From Pinus tabuliformis (lineage: Eukaryota > Streptophyta > Pinopsida > Pinales > Pinaceae), in NCBI GenBank assembly GCA_031772625.1, contig CM062816.1, positions 636,304,352 through 636,368,351 on the forward strand: a DNA stretch of 64,000 bases, read 5' to 3'. Positions 10,523 through 22,356 of this stretch are shown here, piece after piece. The notes beneath the pieces were generated by a model. It saw nothing but the letters and a program-made list of their open reading frames with translations. It was not told the DNA's origin and searched no databases. The position numbers and the translations under genes were made by a program. Every line of letters begins with the position of its first letter. Position 1 is the stretch's first letter.

Positions 10523-13432
10523 CTCCCTCTCAACCATGGAGAACTTCATTTGCAATCTGTTTATCAGTCGTTACTATTCATCCATCAAATGCACTGCCCT
10601 GTATAGCCTGAGCCTTGCCCTGCTATGCTCTATTATGCCTGTTTTGCTTTGTCTTGTTCTGCCTGCACTGATCTATACTGATTTTCTCTGTTCTGCTCGG
10701 CTCTTGCATTGTTCTGTTCTGCTCTGCTTTTGTTCGAATTATGAAGAAAAAGAAATGATCCAGGATGTATGATATTGATTCAAAGTCAGTCTCAGAGTAT
10801 GTACCACTGGTCCCAGACCAGTCTCAACCAACCCAAAGTCAGCGTCATAGTGAGTACAACTCCAATGGTCCCAAGCCAATATCATCCTGCACTGACTCAA
10901 GGTCAGTCTCAGAGTATGTACCACTGATCCCAAACCAGTCTCAACCGACCCGAAGTCAGCGTCATATTATGGTACAACTCCTACCACTGGTCCCAGACCA
11001 GTATCATTGATCCCAGATCAATGGAGGTAATCCTAGCGTAGGGAGTACGGTAGTTACAATGATGCGTCCATCGGTACTACTATGGTCCCTAACTTCATTT
11101 CCCTGCTCATTGATCAGATGAGAGGTACTTCCCATGAGTCCCAGACTGCATGGGTAGGATGCCTCGACAGGAGAACTAATCAATCTTGTCCTCATAGGAG
11201 AACACGTCAATCCTGCTACAATTTCCATGGAGAACACATCAATCTAGGCCTCACAGGAGAACACATCAATCTTGCTACAATTGCCATGGAGAACACATCA
11301 ATCCAGGCCTCACAGGAGAACACATCAATCCTGGTACAATTGCCATGGAGAGTACATCAATCCAGGCCTCACAGGAGAACACATCAATCCTGCTACAATC
11401 GCCATGGAGAACACATCAATCTAGGCTGCCATGGAGAACACATCAATCCAGGCCTCACAGGAGAACTAATCATCCTGCTACACAGGAGAGCGAATCGTCC
11501 TGTTCCACAAGAGAGCGAATCATCTTGTCCCACAAGAGAGCGAATCATCTTGTTCCAGTGTGCACCACCAGGGGAGGGTGAGTCACCCTGTGGTCATATG
11601 TTGCTCCAGTAGGAACCACAAGTCCTTAGAGCTCCCAGAGCTCAATGTATGCAACATGCAGGACCCTTGTACAAAGGTTTCTTGCCGACTCCAAGTCGTT
11701 TTGGAAAATCACAGATTAGATCTTTCCTCGGGGCTTTGACAAGGTGTATCAACTTGTACATCATCTTAATGTGATGGAGCTTCCTTGCTCATCAACTTAC
11801 CATATCCCAGATGATGTCTATCTGCTCGAGCAATTGACGAATACGGTATTCCTCAATAATTGAATCCCACCTCTGGTTCTTAGAGAGAATCACAGTGGTA
11901 TCCAATGTAAATCCAAACAGCTCACTGAAGAGATTTTGCAACTAGACTGCCTCACACGAGGTTATGCTAGCAATAATATATCCTGCTTCGGCGATGCTCA
12001 AAGCTACCGACTTCTGCTTCCTCCTCATCCAGGATATCGAAGAAGATCCCAAGGTGAAACAGTACCTGGAAGTTCTCTTACGGTCCACCACACTGCCTGC
12101 GCAATCAACATCAGTATATCCAAGTAGTCTCACATCTCCGGCAGCGTATCTTAATCCATGAGAGATTGTGTCCTGAAGACATCTCAGAAGATTCTTGGCA
12201 TCAATCCAGTGAGGCTCAACCAAATATGAGCTCACAATGCTAAATGCAAAACATATGTTCGAATGTAGGTTCACCAAGAACATCAATGCGAATGAGTTTT
12301 TGAAACTCAGAGGCATTTCCCAAGTCTGGTCCGACATCACTACCATATAAATTCTAAAAGTTAAGATCCTCGAGGTAGTCACAGGCTTGCAGTCCATCAT
12401 ATCGAATCTTTTCAATATATTTACCACATATTTTCCTTGAGATAGGAAAATTTCCCTTGGCTTCTGAAACACTTCAAGTCCTTGGTCCTTCATTTCAAAT
12501 TCAAAAGCCATCTCCCTCTAGCATTTGTGAATGAGAGGGTCTGCACCTATTAGAAAGAGGTCGGCCACATACAACCCCAGTATGAGAGGCTTGTCATCTT
12601 CAACCTTAATGTAAAGGTTAGGATCCGCTTCACTCCTAGTGAATCCCAACTTCATCAAGTAGCTATCAATCCTCTCATACCATGCTCGGGGTGCTTGCTT
12701 CAGCCCATGGAGAGCCTTCTTCAGCCTGCATACATGAGATTTTCAATCATAAATCTCAAATCCTTCAGGTTGCTCCACATAGACCTCTTCCTTGATAGAA
12801 CCATGCAAGAACACGGTCTTAACATCCATCTGGTGTAGGTTCCATCCTTGTGAAGCCACAAGGGCTATGATCAAGCAGATGGTCGTATATCTGGCAACAG
12901 GTGCAAATATCATAGTCTATACCTCCCTTGTGGGATAAACCATGAGCAACAAAATGAACCTTATACTTTTCCATACTTCCATTTGCTGCATGCTTTATCT
13001 TGTAAAGCCATTTTGAAGTAACAATTGTCTTGTACAGGGTCTGGGAACTACTTCCCAAACATCATTCTCCATAATAGACTCATATTCTATGGTCATAGCA
13101 TCCTTCCATAGTTAATGCTTGATGACATCTGAGAATGAAGAAGGTTCATTTTGTATGATCGTGCTCATGATGGTCAGGTATCCCTGATACCTGTTAAGTT
13201 TCTTACTTTGATGGAAGGTTCCTCAGGGTGCAGCATGTCCTTCAGCATCATCAAGTATCCCCCTAAGCCATGAAGGCCTCTTCCTAGAAGAGGAAGGCGC
13301 ATGTGGACGAGGATCAATCGGATCCATGGGTTCTTCTACATCAAGCATTGATTCATCATCCTTTTCTTTCAGTTCCCTGGTGTCGGCTTCTTGAGAGCTA
13401 CTCAAAGTCAGAAGATTGTCCACGTTGCTGAG
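10523..13432 (-). mobile_element. Copia internal region, left copy 2 (truncated)
   Basis: The region carries the polypurine tract, the 3' repeats, RNase H, RT and the last part of integrase. It stops abruptly at GTTGCTGAG near 13432, where gypsy sequence begins. It lacks most of integrase, gag, the primer binding site and an LTR on the right. It matches 23411-26320 (offset 12888). Confidence 0.87.
11770..13100 (-). pseudogene. Copia RT and RNase H, left copy 2
   Basis: The minus-strand frames match the other copies: the MAFEFEMKDQGLEV region, LGYTDVDCAGSVVDRK, SWMRRKQKSVALSIAEAGY (11942-12511) and the RT N-terminal part KWLYKIKHAANGSMEKYKV (12819-13058). Frame breaks lie between these blocks. 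Base variants near 11960-12000 group this copy with the right internal region 2 rather than with internal region 1. Confidence 0.82.
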
Positions 13433-13460
13433 ACCGACTATATATTCCCAACATGAAAAG
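13427..13460. other. Breakpoint of the large tandem duplication
   Basis: Copia sequence is identical to 26315 onward up to about 13432 and then switches to gypsy sequence. The first 21 bases after the switch (13433-13453) are identical to gypsy integrase positions 1925-1945, and the sequence after that is gypsy gag-region DNA. Only one or two bases of homology with the copia side are visible. Confidence 0.8.
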
Positions 13461-13870
13461 TAAAGAAAGCACCAAGGTGGGAGGGGTCATGAAAAGTCCA
13501 GAACCTTACTACCTCAAGAATTTTGGTAAGGATCATCACAGGAATAAATTTTCCAAATAAAACACACCTCCACCTGTAAAGTCATATAAGAGATCAAAAA
13601 CCACAAAACTTAATAGTAAGAATAAAGTAATGTAAAGGAAAGGGAATAATTGAAATTTTGGGGTTGTGGAGAGCCACACATGCTGAGGGATTTCCCCCAT
13701 ATTACCAGCTTTGTCAGGAAAATTTAGGTAGTCTATGAGGAAACTACAGTGAATGATACTACTCGGTATATTCCTAGAATCGGTGCTTCATTGGAGGACC
13801 GATAAAAGGAGCACCAGTCTACTATGTTTAAAAATGAAGGTATTTTACTACACTAGTGTGTGCCTATTTT
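13455..13870 (+). pseudogene. gypsy gag C-terminus with decayed zinc knuckle
   Basis: The frame ESTKVGGVMKSPEPYYLKNF leads to GCGEPHMLRDFP near 13665-13700, resembling the CxxCGxPHxxxxC knuckle of chromovirus gag with some cysteines lost. Stops are frequent. The 5' part of gag and the 5' LTR are not present in this copy. Confidence 0.6.
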
Positions 13871-14190
13871 AATTGGTTCAAGGGCTAGCTTAATTTATAT
13901 CGACCCCCAAATTGTCGGAAAGTGTAAATTAGAAACATCAAAATTTAGAACAATGTGGTTGGTTTAGTTAGAAACTGTGACCAAAAGGAAGGTAACCAGT
14001 CAGAGAGAACAATGTTTGTTGAATTTAAATGGGTATTCCATCATGGCAGATTTAAGTATCCTTCCTTTAGGATCTTATGACCTATTAATAGGCATGGATT
14101 ATATGGAAAATTGTGCAGCTATTATAAACTGTCTAGAAAAGACAATTGCATGTGTTAATCATAATGGACACACTACAATAATTAGGTGAA
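13870..14190 (+). pseudogene. gypsy protease, right copy
   Basis: It reads as the left copy but includes the upstream catalytic region, where the expected D-S-G triplet is degraded (ILIGSRASLIYIDP). The C-terminal block LPLGSYDLLIGMDYMENC is preserved near 14070-14118. A TGA stop ends the frame at about 14187, where the left copy has an open codon. Confidence 0.7.
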
Positions 14191-14289
14191 AGCCAAAAAC
14201 TAGTGTGAATTCGGAAAATTTCAGCTTTGCGGCTGAAAAAAAGTGTGAGAAAAGGATGTCAGTTTTACCTAGTGTAGGTGGAAACTAGT

Positions 14290-15010
14290 GCTTAGATAAT
14301 CTAAACAAGAAATCTAGATACCTACTGGTCATTAAAGAGTTTCCAGGTGTATTTCCAAAAGATATTCTAGGATTACCCCCACATCATTGCATATAATTTA
14401 GCACTAATTTGGTACCGGTTGTTGTCCCTATCTCTAGAGTTCCCTATAGAACGAGTACACTAGAATTCTTGGAATTGATGGTGCAATTAAAGGAACTATT
14501 GCATAAGGGTTATATTAGACCCAATATTTTACCATGGGGGGCACCTATACTCAATTTTAAAAACAAGGATGGCACATTAAAAATGTGCAAAGATTACCGT
14601 GAACTAAATAAATTAACCATTAAAAACAGATATATCCTACCTCCAATTGATGATTTGTTTGATCAAGTGAGGGTTTAAACTATTTTTTCAAAGATTGATT
14701 TGCAAACAAGTTATCATTAGTTAAGCATAAAAGACAAACATATCCCTAAAACAACATTCAGAACTTGTTATGGTCATTATGAATTCTTGGTGTTGTGTTT
14801 TTCTCTCACCAACGTACCTGCGACTTTCATGTTTCTAATGAACAATGTTCTTCACAAGTATCTTGACTCTTTTGTTATAGTTTTTATTAATGAAATTTTA
14901 GTATACCATAGAAATGAATAAGAAGATCAATAATATCTCGTGTTGGTGTTACAAACATTAAGGGAGCATTAAATTTATGTGAAAAGTAGCAAGTGTGAGT
15001 TTTACAAACC
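14290..15010 (+). pseudogene. gypsy reverse transcriptase, right copy
   Basis: It carries the same block order and the same FINE in place of the catalytic FIDD (about 14870-14900) as the left copy. The defects are therefore older than the duplication. Small base differences from the left copy, such as ACG for ATG after CCCTATAGA, show later drift. Confidence 0.75.
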
Positions 15011-15050
15011 CATAATTTAGTATTTGGGACATATTATCTCCAAATAAGGA

Positions 15051-15640
15051 TTGTTGGTGGACAATGAAAAAGTTAAAGCCATTACGAATTGGCCAACACC
15101 AACAGATGTATTAGTACTTTGTTCCTTTATTGGGATTTCTAGGCATTACCGAAGGTTTTTGGAAGGGTTTTCAAAACAAGCTTACCCCATTACCTCTCTA
15201 CAGAAGAAGGGAGAAAAGTTTGAATGGACATACAAATTCCATGAGATCTTCAACAAATTGAAGTAAATGCTGAAATAATTCCTATTTTAAAGATCATAGA
15301 TCCAAATAGGTATTTTATGGTATGCATAGATGCTTGTTTATAAGGATTAGGGGGTGTGCTTATGAGTCATGAAAACTAAAGAAACATGAACAAAATTATG
15401 GTGTATATGATCTATAACTAACTGCTATAATACATGATTTGAAAATGTAGATGCATTATTTACTAGGGAAGAAAGTTGTGCTCGTAACTGACCATATCGT
15501 ATTAATTATTTCTTTAGTCAGCCTGATCTAAATGCTAGACAAGCAAGATGGTTAGCCTTCCTTAGTTAATTTGAATTTGAAATAAACAATATTAAAGGAA
15601 AGAAAAAAATTTGTTGATCGCTAAAGTAGGCATGCTCATT
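15051..15640 (+). pseudogene. gypsy connection/RNase H region, right copy
   Basis: VDNEKVKAITNWPTPTD, ISRHYRRFLEGFSKQA and KKGEKFEWTYKF are readable. RNase H remnants follow with several stops. No catalytic residue can be assigned with confidence. Confidence 0.6.
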
Positions 15641-15689
15641 TATTAATAGAAAATGCAGGAAGTAGTGCCAAGACAAATTTTGAAGAACA

Positions 15690-16462
15690 TGTGACACTAG
15701 CAGTGCAAGAAGACCCTCAATATGAAGAAACGTAGCAGAAAATGCAACAAAAAGGAATTAATGGGTATGCATTAAACCTAAAACTTTTCATTAATAATCA
15801 GGACCGACTATATATTCCCAACACGACAGCATTGACAGAGATGATTCTGGATGAGCACCAGATTAGACCATATGTTGGACACCCGCAATACTAGAAAATA
15901 ATAACAGCCCCAAGGAAAAAAAATGGTTGGGTATGAAGGAGGTGGAAAATTATTTAGAAAAATGCGTCAAGTGTTAGCAGGTAGAAGTGGAACACCAACA
16001 TCCAGCAGGATTACTGAATCCACTACCCATTCTAGAATGGAAGTGGGAGGTGATCTCCATGGATTTTATAATCATGTTGCCAAGAACCAAGAACCAAAAT
16101 GATTCTATTATGGTACTAGTATACACAATGACTAAAGAAACACACTTTATACTAGTACAATTGACCTTTGGGACTACACAAATAACTAATATTTTGATGA
16201 AATACATCTTGAGACTTGATGGCATACCAAAAATGATAGTTTCAGATAGAGATGCGAAATTTAATTCAAACTTCTAGAAGGCATTGTTCGGAGGCTTCGA
16301 GACTAAGTTGAACTTAACCATTTCATATCAAGCTTAGATGGATGGACAAACATAAAGGACCAATTAGATTTTGGAGGATCTACTCTGGATGTAAGTAATT
16401 AAGGGACCTACTAAGTGTGAAGAATTTTTACGTATACCCGATTTTTCCTACAACAACAAATA
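15690..16462 (+). pseudogene. gypsy integrase N-terminal half, right copy
   Basis: Zinc-finger region residues DRLYIPNTTALTEM are followed by an uninterrupted core stretch, LEWKWEVISMDFIIMLPRTK to MVLVYTMTKETHFILV and DGIPKMIVSDRDAKFNSNF (15987-16277), retaining two catalytic aspartates. It is cut at YNNK by LTR C. The continuation, with the conserved MSxFEALYG block, is at 29290. Confidence 0.8.
16458..16462 (+). other. Copia target-site duplication, left side (AAATA)
   Basis: AAATA directly precedes LTR C and recurs directly after LTR E at 29285-29289. It brackets the whole three-LTR array, showing a single insertion event. Confidence 0.9.
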
Positions 16463-17514
16463 TGTTAAGTTATGGTATGTTCTATGCTTATAACAATTTA
16501 CTTCTTTTTCTTATTATATTCCACTGATTAGAAATTACATGTACATAAAGTAAAGTGCAGATAGAACATTAAACGATCGACAGAAAACAAGCCAAGACAA
16601 GAGGCACAAAATGTGGCGGCTAGCCAGGGACAAACCCCACAATGTGTGGGGAAACCCTTTGATAAAATCTTCTTTTATCTTCAATAATTCAGAAGAGAGA
16701 AATAGTACAATAAATCTGATTCATATTAGTAGTAGAAAACCCTAGATCAGCAGCATCAGTATTAGCGACTTCATTATCAAACTAGGGCAGACGATACCTC
16801 ACAAACCGACCGTCGGATTGACTTCATTCCACCACCAAAAGTTTCGGCTTCCAAAGGAGGTTCAGATGAACCTACAAGACAGTTCAGATGAGGAGATCTT
16901 CTAGGCCACGCAAGTCAATCTTTACTTCTACAGTTGCAGCTTCACTTTCAGCAGTTTTCGGCTTCAAACTAGGGCAGTCGATATCTTGCAAACCGTTCGT
17001 CAGATTGACTTCATTCCACCACCAAAAGTTGCGCTTGCAGAGGAGGTTCAGATGAACCTACAGCGTAGTTCCAAAGAGGAGATCTTATAGGCCACAAAAG
17101 TCAATATTTACTTCTGCAATTGCAGCTTCAAATTCAATAGCTTCTGGCTTCACATGTGAGAGAGAGAGAGACACATTTCAGCGCAGTAGAGAAGAGACTC
17201 ATATCTGCGCAGTAGAGAGAGAGAGATGTGATGAGATGAGTGAGTCTAAATGAGGAAAATTCCTCTTATATTTATACACAACGTTGGTGGGTGAATAGAT
17301 GCGATTGTTGGGCTTCTGAGCCTACATGAGTTGTAGGTCGGCTTGATAATAGTTCCATAATCAAAATAAATTCATATCTCCATGAATACTTACCGAAATC
17401 GGATGATCTTTATACCAATCCTACACCTCTCGATGAGAGGAATCTAATAAAAATATTATTAGCCATGAATAAGATGACCCACATGAAGTTTTGCCCTGGT
17501 TGCCAATTTTAACA
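16463..17514 (-). repeat. Copia LTR C (1052 bp)
   Basis: It is the outer left LTR of the intact array (a 3' LTR, given the minus orientation) and has the same ends as the others. It corresponds to LTR A through the segmental duplication. Confidence 0.9.
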
Positions 17515-18779
17515 CTCCCTCTCAACCATGGAGAACTTCATTTGCAATCTGTTTATCAGTCGTTACTATTCATCCATCAAATGCACTGCCCTGTACAGCC
17601 TGAGCCTTGCCCTGCTCTGCTCTATTATGCCTGTTCTGCTTTGTCTTGTTATGCCTGCACTGATCTATACTGATTTGCTCTGTTCTGCTCGGCTCTTGCA
17701 TTGTTCTGTTCTGGTCTGCTTTTGTCCGAATTATGAAGAAGAAGAAATGATCGAGGATGTATCATACTGATTCAAAGTCAGTCTCAGAGTATGTACCACT
17801 GGTCCCAGACCAGTCTCAACCAACCCAAAGTCAGCGTCATAGTGAGTACAAATCCAATGGTCCCAAACCAATATCATCTTGCACTGACTCAAGGTCAGTC
17901 TCAGAGTATGTACCACTGATCCCAAACCAGTCTCAACCGACCCGAAGTCAGCGTCATAGTATGGTACAACTCCTACCACTGGTCCCAGACTAGTATCATT
18001 GATCCCAAATCAATGGAGGTCATCCTAGCGTAGGGAGTACGGTAGTTACAATGATGCGTCCATCGGTACTACTATGGTCCCTAACTTCATTTCCCTTCTC
18101 ATTGATCAGATGAGAGGTACTTCCCATGAGTCCCAGACTGCATGGGTAGGATGCCTCGACAGGAGAACTAATCAATCTTGTCCTCACAGGAGAACACATC
18201 AATCCTGCTACAATTTCCATGGAGAACACATCAATCTAGGCCTCACAGGAGAACACATCAATCCTGCTGCAATTGCCATGGAGAACACATCAATCCAGGC
18301 CTCACAGGAGAACACATCAATCCTGCTACAATTGCCATGGAGAGCACATCAATCCAGGCCTCACAGGAGAACACATCAATCCTGCTACAATCGCCGTGGA
18401 GAACACATCAATCTAGGCTGCCATGGAGAACACATCAATCTAGGCCTTACAGTATAACTAATCATCCTGCTACACAGGAGAGCGAATCATCCTCTTCCAC
18501 AAGAGAGCGAATCATCTTGTCCCACAAGAGAGCGAATCATCTTGTTCCTGTGTGCACCACCAGGGGAGGGTGAGTCACCTTGTGGTCATATGTTGCTCCA
18601 GTAGGAACCGCAAGCCCTAGAGCTCCCAGAGCTCAATGTATGCAACATGTAGGACCCTTGAACAAAGGTTTCTTGCCGACTCCAAGTCGTTTTGAAAATC
18701 ACATATTAGATCTTTCCTCGGGGCTTTGACAAGGTGTATCAACTTGTACATCATCTTAATGTGATGGAGCTTCCTTGCT

Positions 18780-20090
18780 CATCAACTTACCATATCCCAG
18801 ATGATGTCTATCTGCTCGAGCAATTGACGAATACGGGATTCCTCAATAATAGAATCCCACCTTTGGTTCCTAGAGATAATCACAGTGGTATCCAATGTAA
18901 ATCCAAACAGCTCACTGAAGAGCTTTTGCAACTAGACTACCTCACACGAAGTTATGCTAGCAACAATATATCCTGCTTCGACGATGCTCAAAGCTAACGA
19001 CTTCTGCTTCCTGCTCATCCAGGATATCGAAGAAGATCCCAAGGTGAAACAGTACCTGGAAGTGCTCTTACGGTCCACCACACTGCCTGCGCAATCAACA
19101 TCAGTATATCCAAGTAGTCTCACATCTCTGGCAGCGTATCTTAATCCATGAGGGATTGTGTCCTAAAGACATCTCAGAAGATTCTTGGCATCAATCCAGT
19201 GAGGCTCAACCAAATATGAGCTCACAATGCTAAATGCAAAACATATGTTCGAACGTAGGTTCACCAAGAACATCAAGGCGAATGAGTTTTTGAAATTCAG
19301 AGGCATTTCCCTAGTCTGGTCTGTCATCACTACCATATAACTTCTAAAATTTAAGATCCTCGAGGTAGTCACAGGCTTGCAGGCCATCATACCGAATCTT
19401 TTCAATATATTTACCACATATTTTCCTTGAGATAGGAAAATTTCCCTTGGCTTCTGCAACACTTCAAGTCCTTGGTCCTTCATTTCAAATTCAAAAGCCA
19501 TCTCCCTCTAACATTTGTGAATGAGAGGGTATGCACCTGTTAGAAAGAGGTCAGCCACATACAACCCCAGTATGAGAGGCTTGTCATCTTCAACCTTAAT
19601 GTAAAGGTTAGGATCAGCTTCACTCCTAGTGAATCCCAACTTCATCAAGTAGCTATCAATCCTCTCATACCATGCTTGGGGTGCTTGCTTCAGCCCATAG
19701 AGAGCCTTCTTCAACCTGCATACATGAGATTTTCAATCGTAAATCTCAAATCCTTCAGGTTTCTCCACATAGACCTCTTCTTTGATAGAACCATGCAAGA
19801 ACACGGTCTTAACATCAATCTGATGTAGGTTCCATCCTTGTGAAGCCACAAGGGCTATGATCAAGCAGATGGTCATATATCTGGCAACAGGTGCAAATAT
19901 CATAGTCTATACCTCCCTTGTGGGATAAACCATGAGAAACAAAATGAACCTTATACTTTTCCATACTTCCATTTGCTGCATGCTTTATCTTGTAAAGCCA
20001 TTTTGAAGTAACAATTGTCTTGTCCAGGGTCGGGGAACTACTTCCCAAACATCATTCTCCATAATAGACTCATATTCTATCATCATAACA
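18780..20090 (-). pseudogene. Copia RT and RNase H, right copy 1
   Basis: RT blocks KWLYKIKHAANGSMEKYKV and YGLKQAPQAWYERIDSYLMK lead to LGLYVADLFLTGAYP, with the inactive YVAD box. RNase H blocks LGYTDVDCAGSVVDRKSTS and SWMSRKQKSLALSIVEAGY follow at 18932-19123. Frame breaks separate the blocks. Confidence 0.84.
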
Positions 20091-20212
20091 TCCTTCCATA
20101 GTTAATGCTTGATGACATCTGAGAATGATGAAGGTTCATTTTGTATGATCGTGCTCATGATGGTCAGGTATCCCTGATACCTGTTAAGTTTCTTACTTTG
20201 ATGGAAGGTTCC

Positions 20213-21290
20213 TCAGGGTGCAGCATATCCTTCAGCATCATCAAGTATCCCCCTAAGCCATGAAGGCTTCTTCCTAGAAGAGGAAGGCTCATGTGGATGA
20301 GGATCAATCAGATCCATGGGTTCTTCTACATCAGGCATTGATTCATCATCCTTTTCTTTCGGTTCCCTGGTGTCGGCTTCTTGAGAGCTACTCAAAGTCA
20401 GCAGATTGTCCACGTTGCTGAGAGCCATATCTTCGTCAAAGGTGACATCATGACTAATTATGACTTCCCTTTGACCAGCTACATAGATTCTATAGCCTTT
20501 AGTATTTTCACCATAGCCCACGAAAATTCCCTTCTTTCCAGATGCTCCCAATTTATTTCTTTTCTCTTTCGGCACATGAAAGTATACAGGGCTTCCAAAA
20601 ATTTTAAAATGAGAAACATCAGGTTTCTTACCGGTGAATTGTTCTTTAGGAGTCTAGGAACCCAATGCTTGATGAGGGTATCAATTTTGTACATATACGA
20701 CGGTGATTGTAGTTTCAGCCCATAGAAACTTTGGATGTCTTTGATCATGTAGCATGGCCCAGACAACTTCCATCATCGTGTTGTTCTTCCTTCCTGCCAC
20801 ACCATTCTGCTCAAGACTATGTGGTGTATTAGTCTCCCTCTTAATGCCAGCCTCAGATATGCCTGAGTGAACCAGTTGTAATGCATCGAAGGTCTTGCTT
20901 TGGCTTGAGGGGAATGGTCCCCTTTTGAGCTTTCCTTCGACACATCCCGGACATACACCTTCTTTCTCTACTTGGAATTCGGGCATCCCTGTTACCATCT
21001 GTCTTACATCGGGTAGAGCTTTTTAATGAAGGTGGGCAAACCTCCGATGCCAAAGTTCGGAGTAAAGAGTTGTGTCACAACACATGACACCTAGCAGACT
21101 TCCATCGACCTGATATAATGAATCAACACTAAACCCAAGAGTAAAGGCATATTTAACATTATTTTTCCACATACATACCTTGCCATTGATGAAGGTTACC
21201 TTGTAGCCTCTGTCTTCCATTGCCAAGATGGACACTAGGTTCCTTTTGAGGTCAGGTGCATTTAATACATCCTAAAATTTCTAGCCTTCT
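20213..21290 (-). pseudogene. Copia integrase with internal deletion, right copy 1
   Basis: It has the same join as left copy 1: FDALQLVHSGISEAGIKRE, without the catalytic-core aspartates. NGVAGRKN replaces the Glu-containing motif. The C-terminal block KLGASGKKGIFVGYGENTKG and the acidic, serine-rich tail (20213-20575) are open. Confidence 0.8.
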
Positions 21291-21680
21291 TGAATGCTTG
21301 TCCTCTTCCTTGATTCCCAGCTCTCCTCTTACCTTTGTTGTTGAATTTGTCATTCCTTTCATTGCTATCAGAGGGATTTCGAGATGCACCACTGCATACT
21401 GTACCATGCTTCTCTAATCATGATTATCATCATGCTGCCCATGTCCATGATTTTATCCATCATAATACTGCTCAAACTAGTGTGCATCATCATCATGCTA
21501 TCGTATATGTCCATGATCTCATGTTTCCCTTTATCTCCATGATCTCATACATAGTGACTTGCTTTATCGCAAATGTAACATCGTCATTTTCTTCTAGCCT
21601 TAGGTCTAGCCTTTCCTTTTGATTTAGTCCCGGAATTATTTCTTTTCTTTGCATGAGAAGAAAAGGCAGCAGGAGGACCT

Positions 21681-22268
21681 TTACGCATGGGCATTCCTTC
21701 TTTCTTCTTGAATGCATCTAGCCATTAATTCCTCGAAACCAGGAATTACATTATAGTTCAAAAGAGTAGTCCGGAACACATACCATTCAGATGGTAATCC
21801 TCCGAGTGTTGTGAGTGCCATTTCTCTGTCAGTAATGGTTTCCACAATAGATAGGAGATTGTTCTTGGTCTCGGTGATTCTTAAGAAGTATGCTTGCATA
21901 CTTTCATCTTTACCCTTCTTGATTTCCCTCAACTTATTTCTAAGAAACAAAACTTGATTTGCATCATTAACTTTAAATAAACTCACCAGTCTGTCGTAGA
22001 TTTCCTTGGAGGTGTCTAGATCAGAGATGTAGGCCACCAAGCGCTTGTCGATAGAGTCCCGGATGATCTTCTTTGTTTTGACTTCTCCATTTTTCCATTT
22101 GTTCCAGGCAGCAGTAGATGCATTTGATGAAGGCTCAACAATATTGCCTCTTACATGGTCCAACACTCCTTGATCTTCCAGGGTTAGATCAATAGACATC
22201 TTCCATCCGTGATAGTCAGCTTTCTCACGGAGCTTGTCTTCGGCAGGAAAGAGTGTTGAGGACCCCAT
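21681..22268 (-). CDS. Copia gag core, 195 codons open
   Basis: From ATG at 22268 the frame is open for 195 codons: an N-terminal MGSSTLFPAEDKLREKADYH, then WKMSIDLTLEDQG, SDLDTSKEIYDRLVSLF and LPSEWYVFRTTLLNY. These match copia gag (UBN2/DUF4219 type), the capsid protein that packages element RNA. The frame closes at NAHA, while the natural continuation with lysine-rich and CCHC-like segments runs in another frame (about 21500-21700), so a small indel separates them. It is the best-preserved gag together with that at 27576-28163. Expression is unlikely to yield a functional element because pol is defective. Confidence 0.75.
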   Translation of the reverse strand: MGSSTLFPAEDKLREKADYHGWKMSIDLTLEDQGVLDHVRGNIVEPSSNASTAAWNKWKNGEVKTKKIIRDSIDKRLVAYISDLDTSKEIYDRLVSLFKVNDANQVLFLRNKLREIKKGKDESMQAYFLRITETKNNLLSIVETITDREMALTTLGGLPSEWYVFRTTLLNYNVIPGFEELMARCIQEERRNAHA

Positions 22269-22356
22269 AGTTTTTTAGGATAGCCTTGCCAATCTTCTCT
22301 TCAATGATTGCTCTTGCTCTTGCTTGGGTTTTGTCTTCACCTCAGCTCTGAACCCA

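Larger units (their letters stand above)
13455..16462 (+). mobile_element. Ty3-gypsy chromovirus-like element, right duplicated copy
   Basis: This copy contains the end of gag with a zinc knuckle, protease, RT, RNase H and integrase up to AAATA at 16458-16462. LTR C starts at 16463. The gypsy element continues on the far side of the copia array at 29285. The uninterrupted integrase site near 16110 shows that the TIR element of the left copy is absent here. Confidence 0.87.
17515..22356 (-). mobile_element. Copia internal region, right copy 1
   Basis: It is a complete internal region between LTR C and LTR D, with the same domain order and 3' repeats as left copy 1. The 117-bp pair starts at 17769 and the 59-bp array at about 18186-18460. 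The primer site at 22345-22356 reads TGGGTTCAGAGC on the minus strand, with an extra mismatch relative to the other copies. Confidence 0.88.

Noticed and set aside
11082..11612. 176-codon plus-strand frame (and the similar frames at 5187, 18074 and 23970)
   Set aside because: It lies antisense to copia across the 117-bp and 59-bp repeats. The peptide repeats come from DNA repeats whose period is not a multiple of three.
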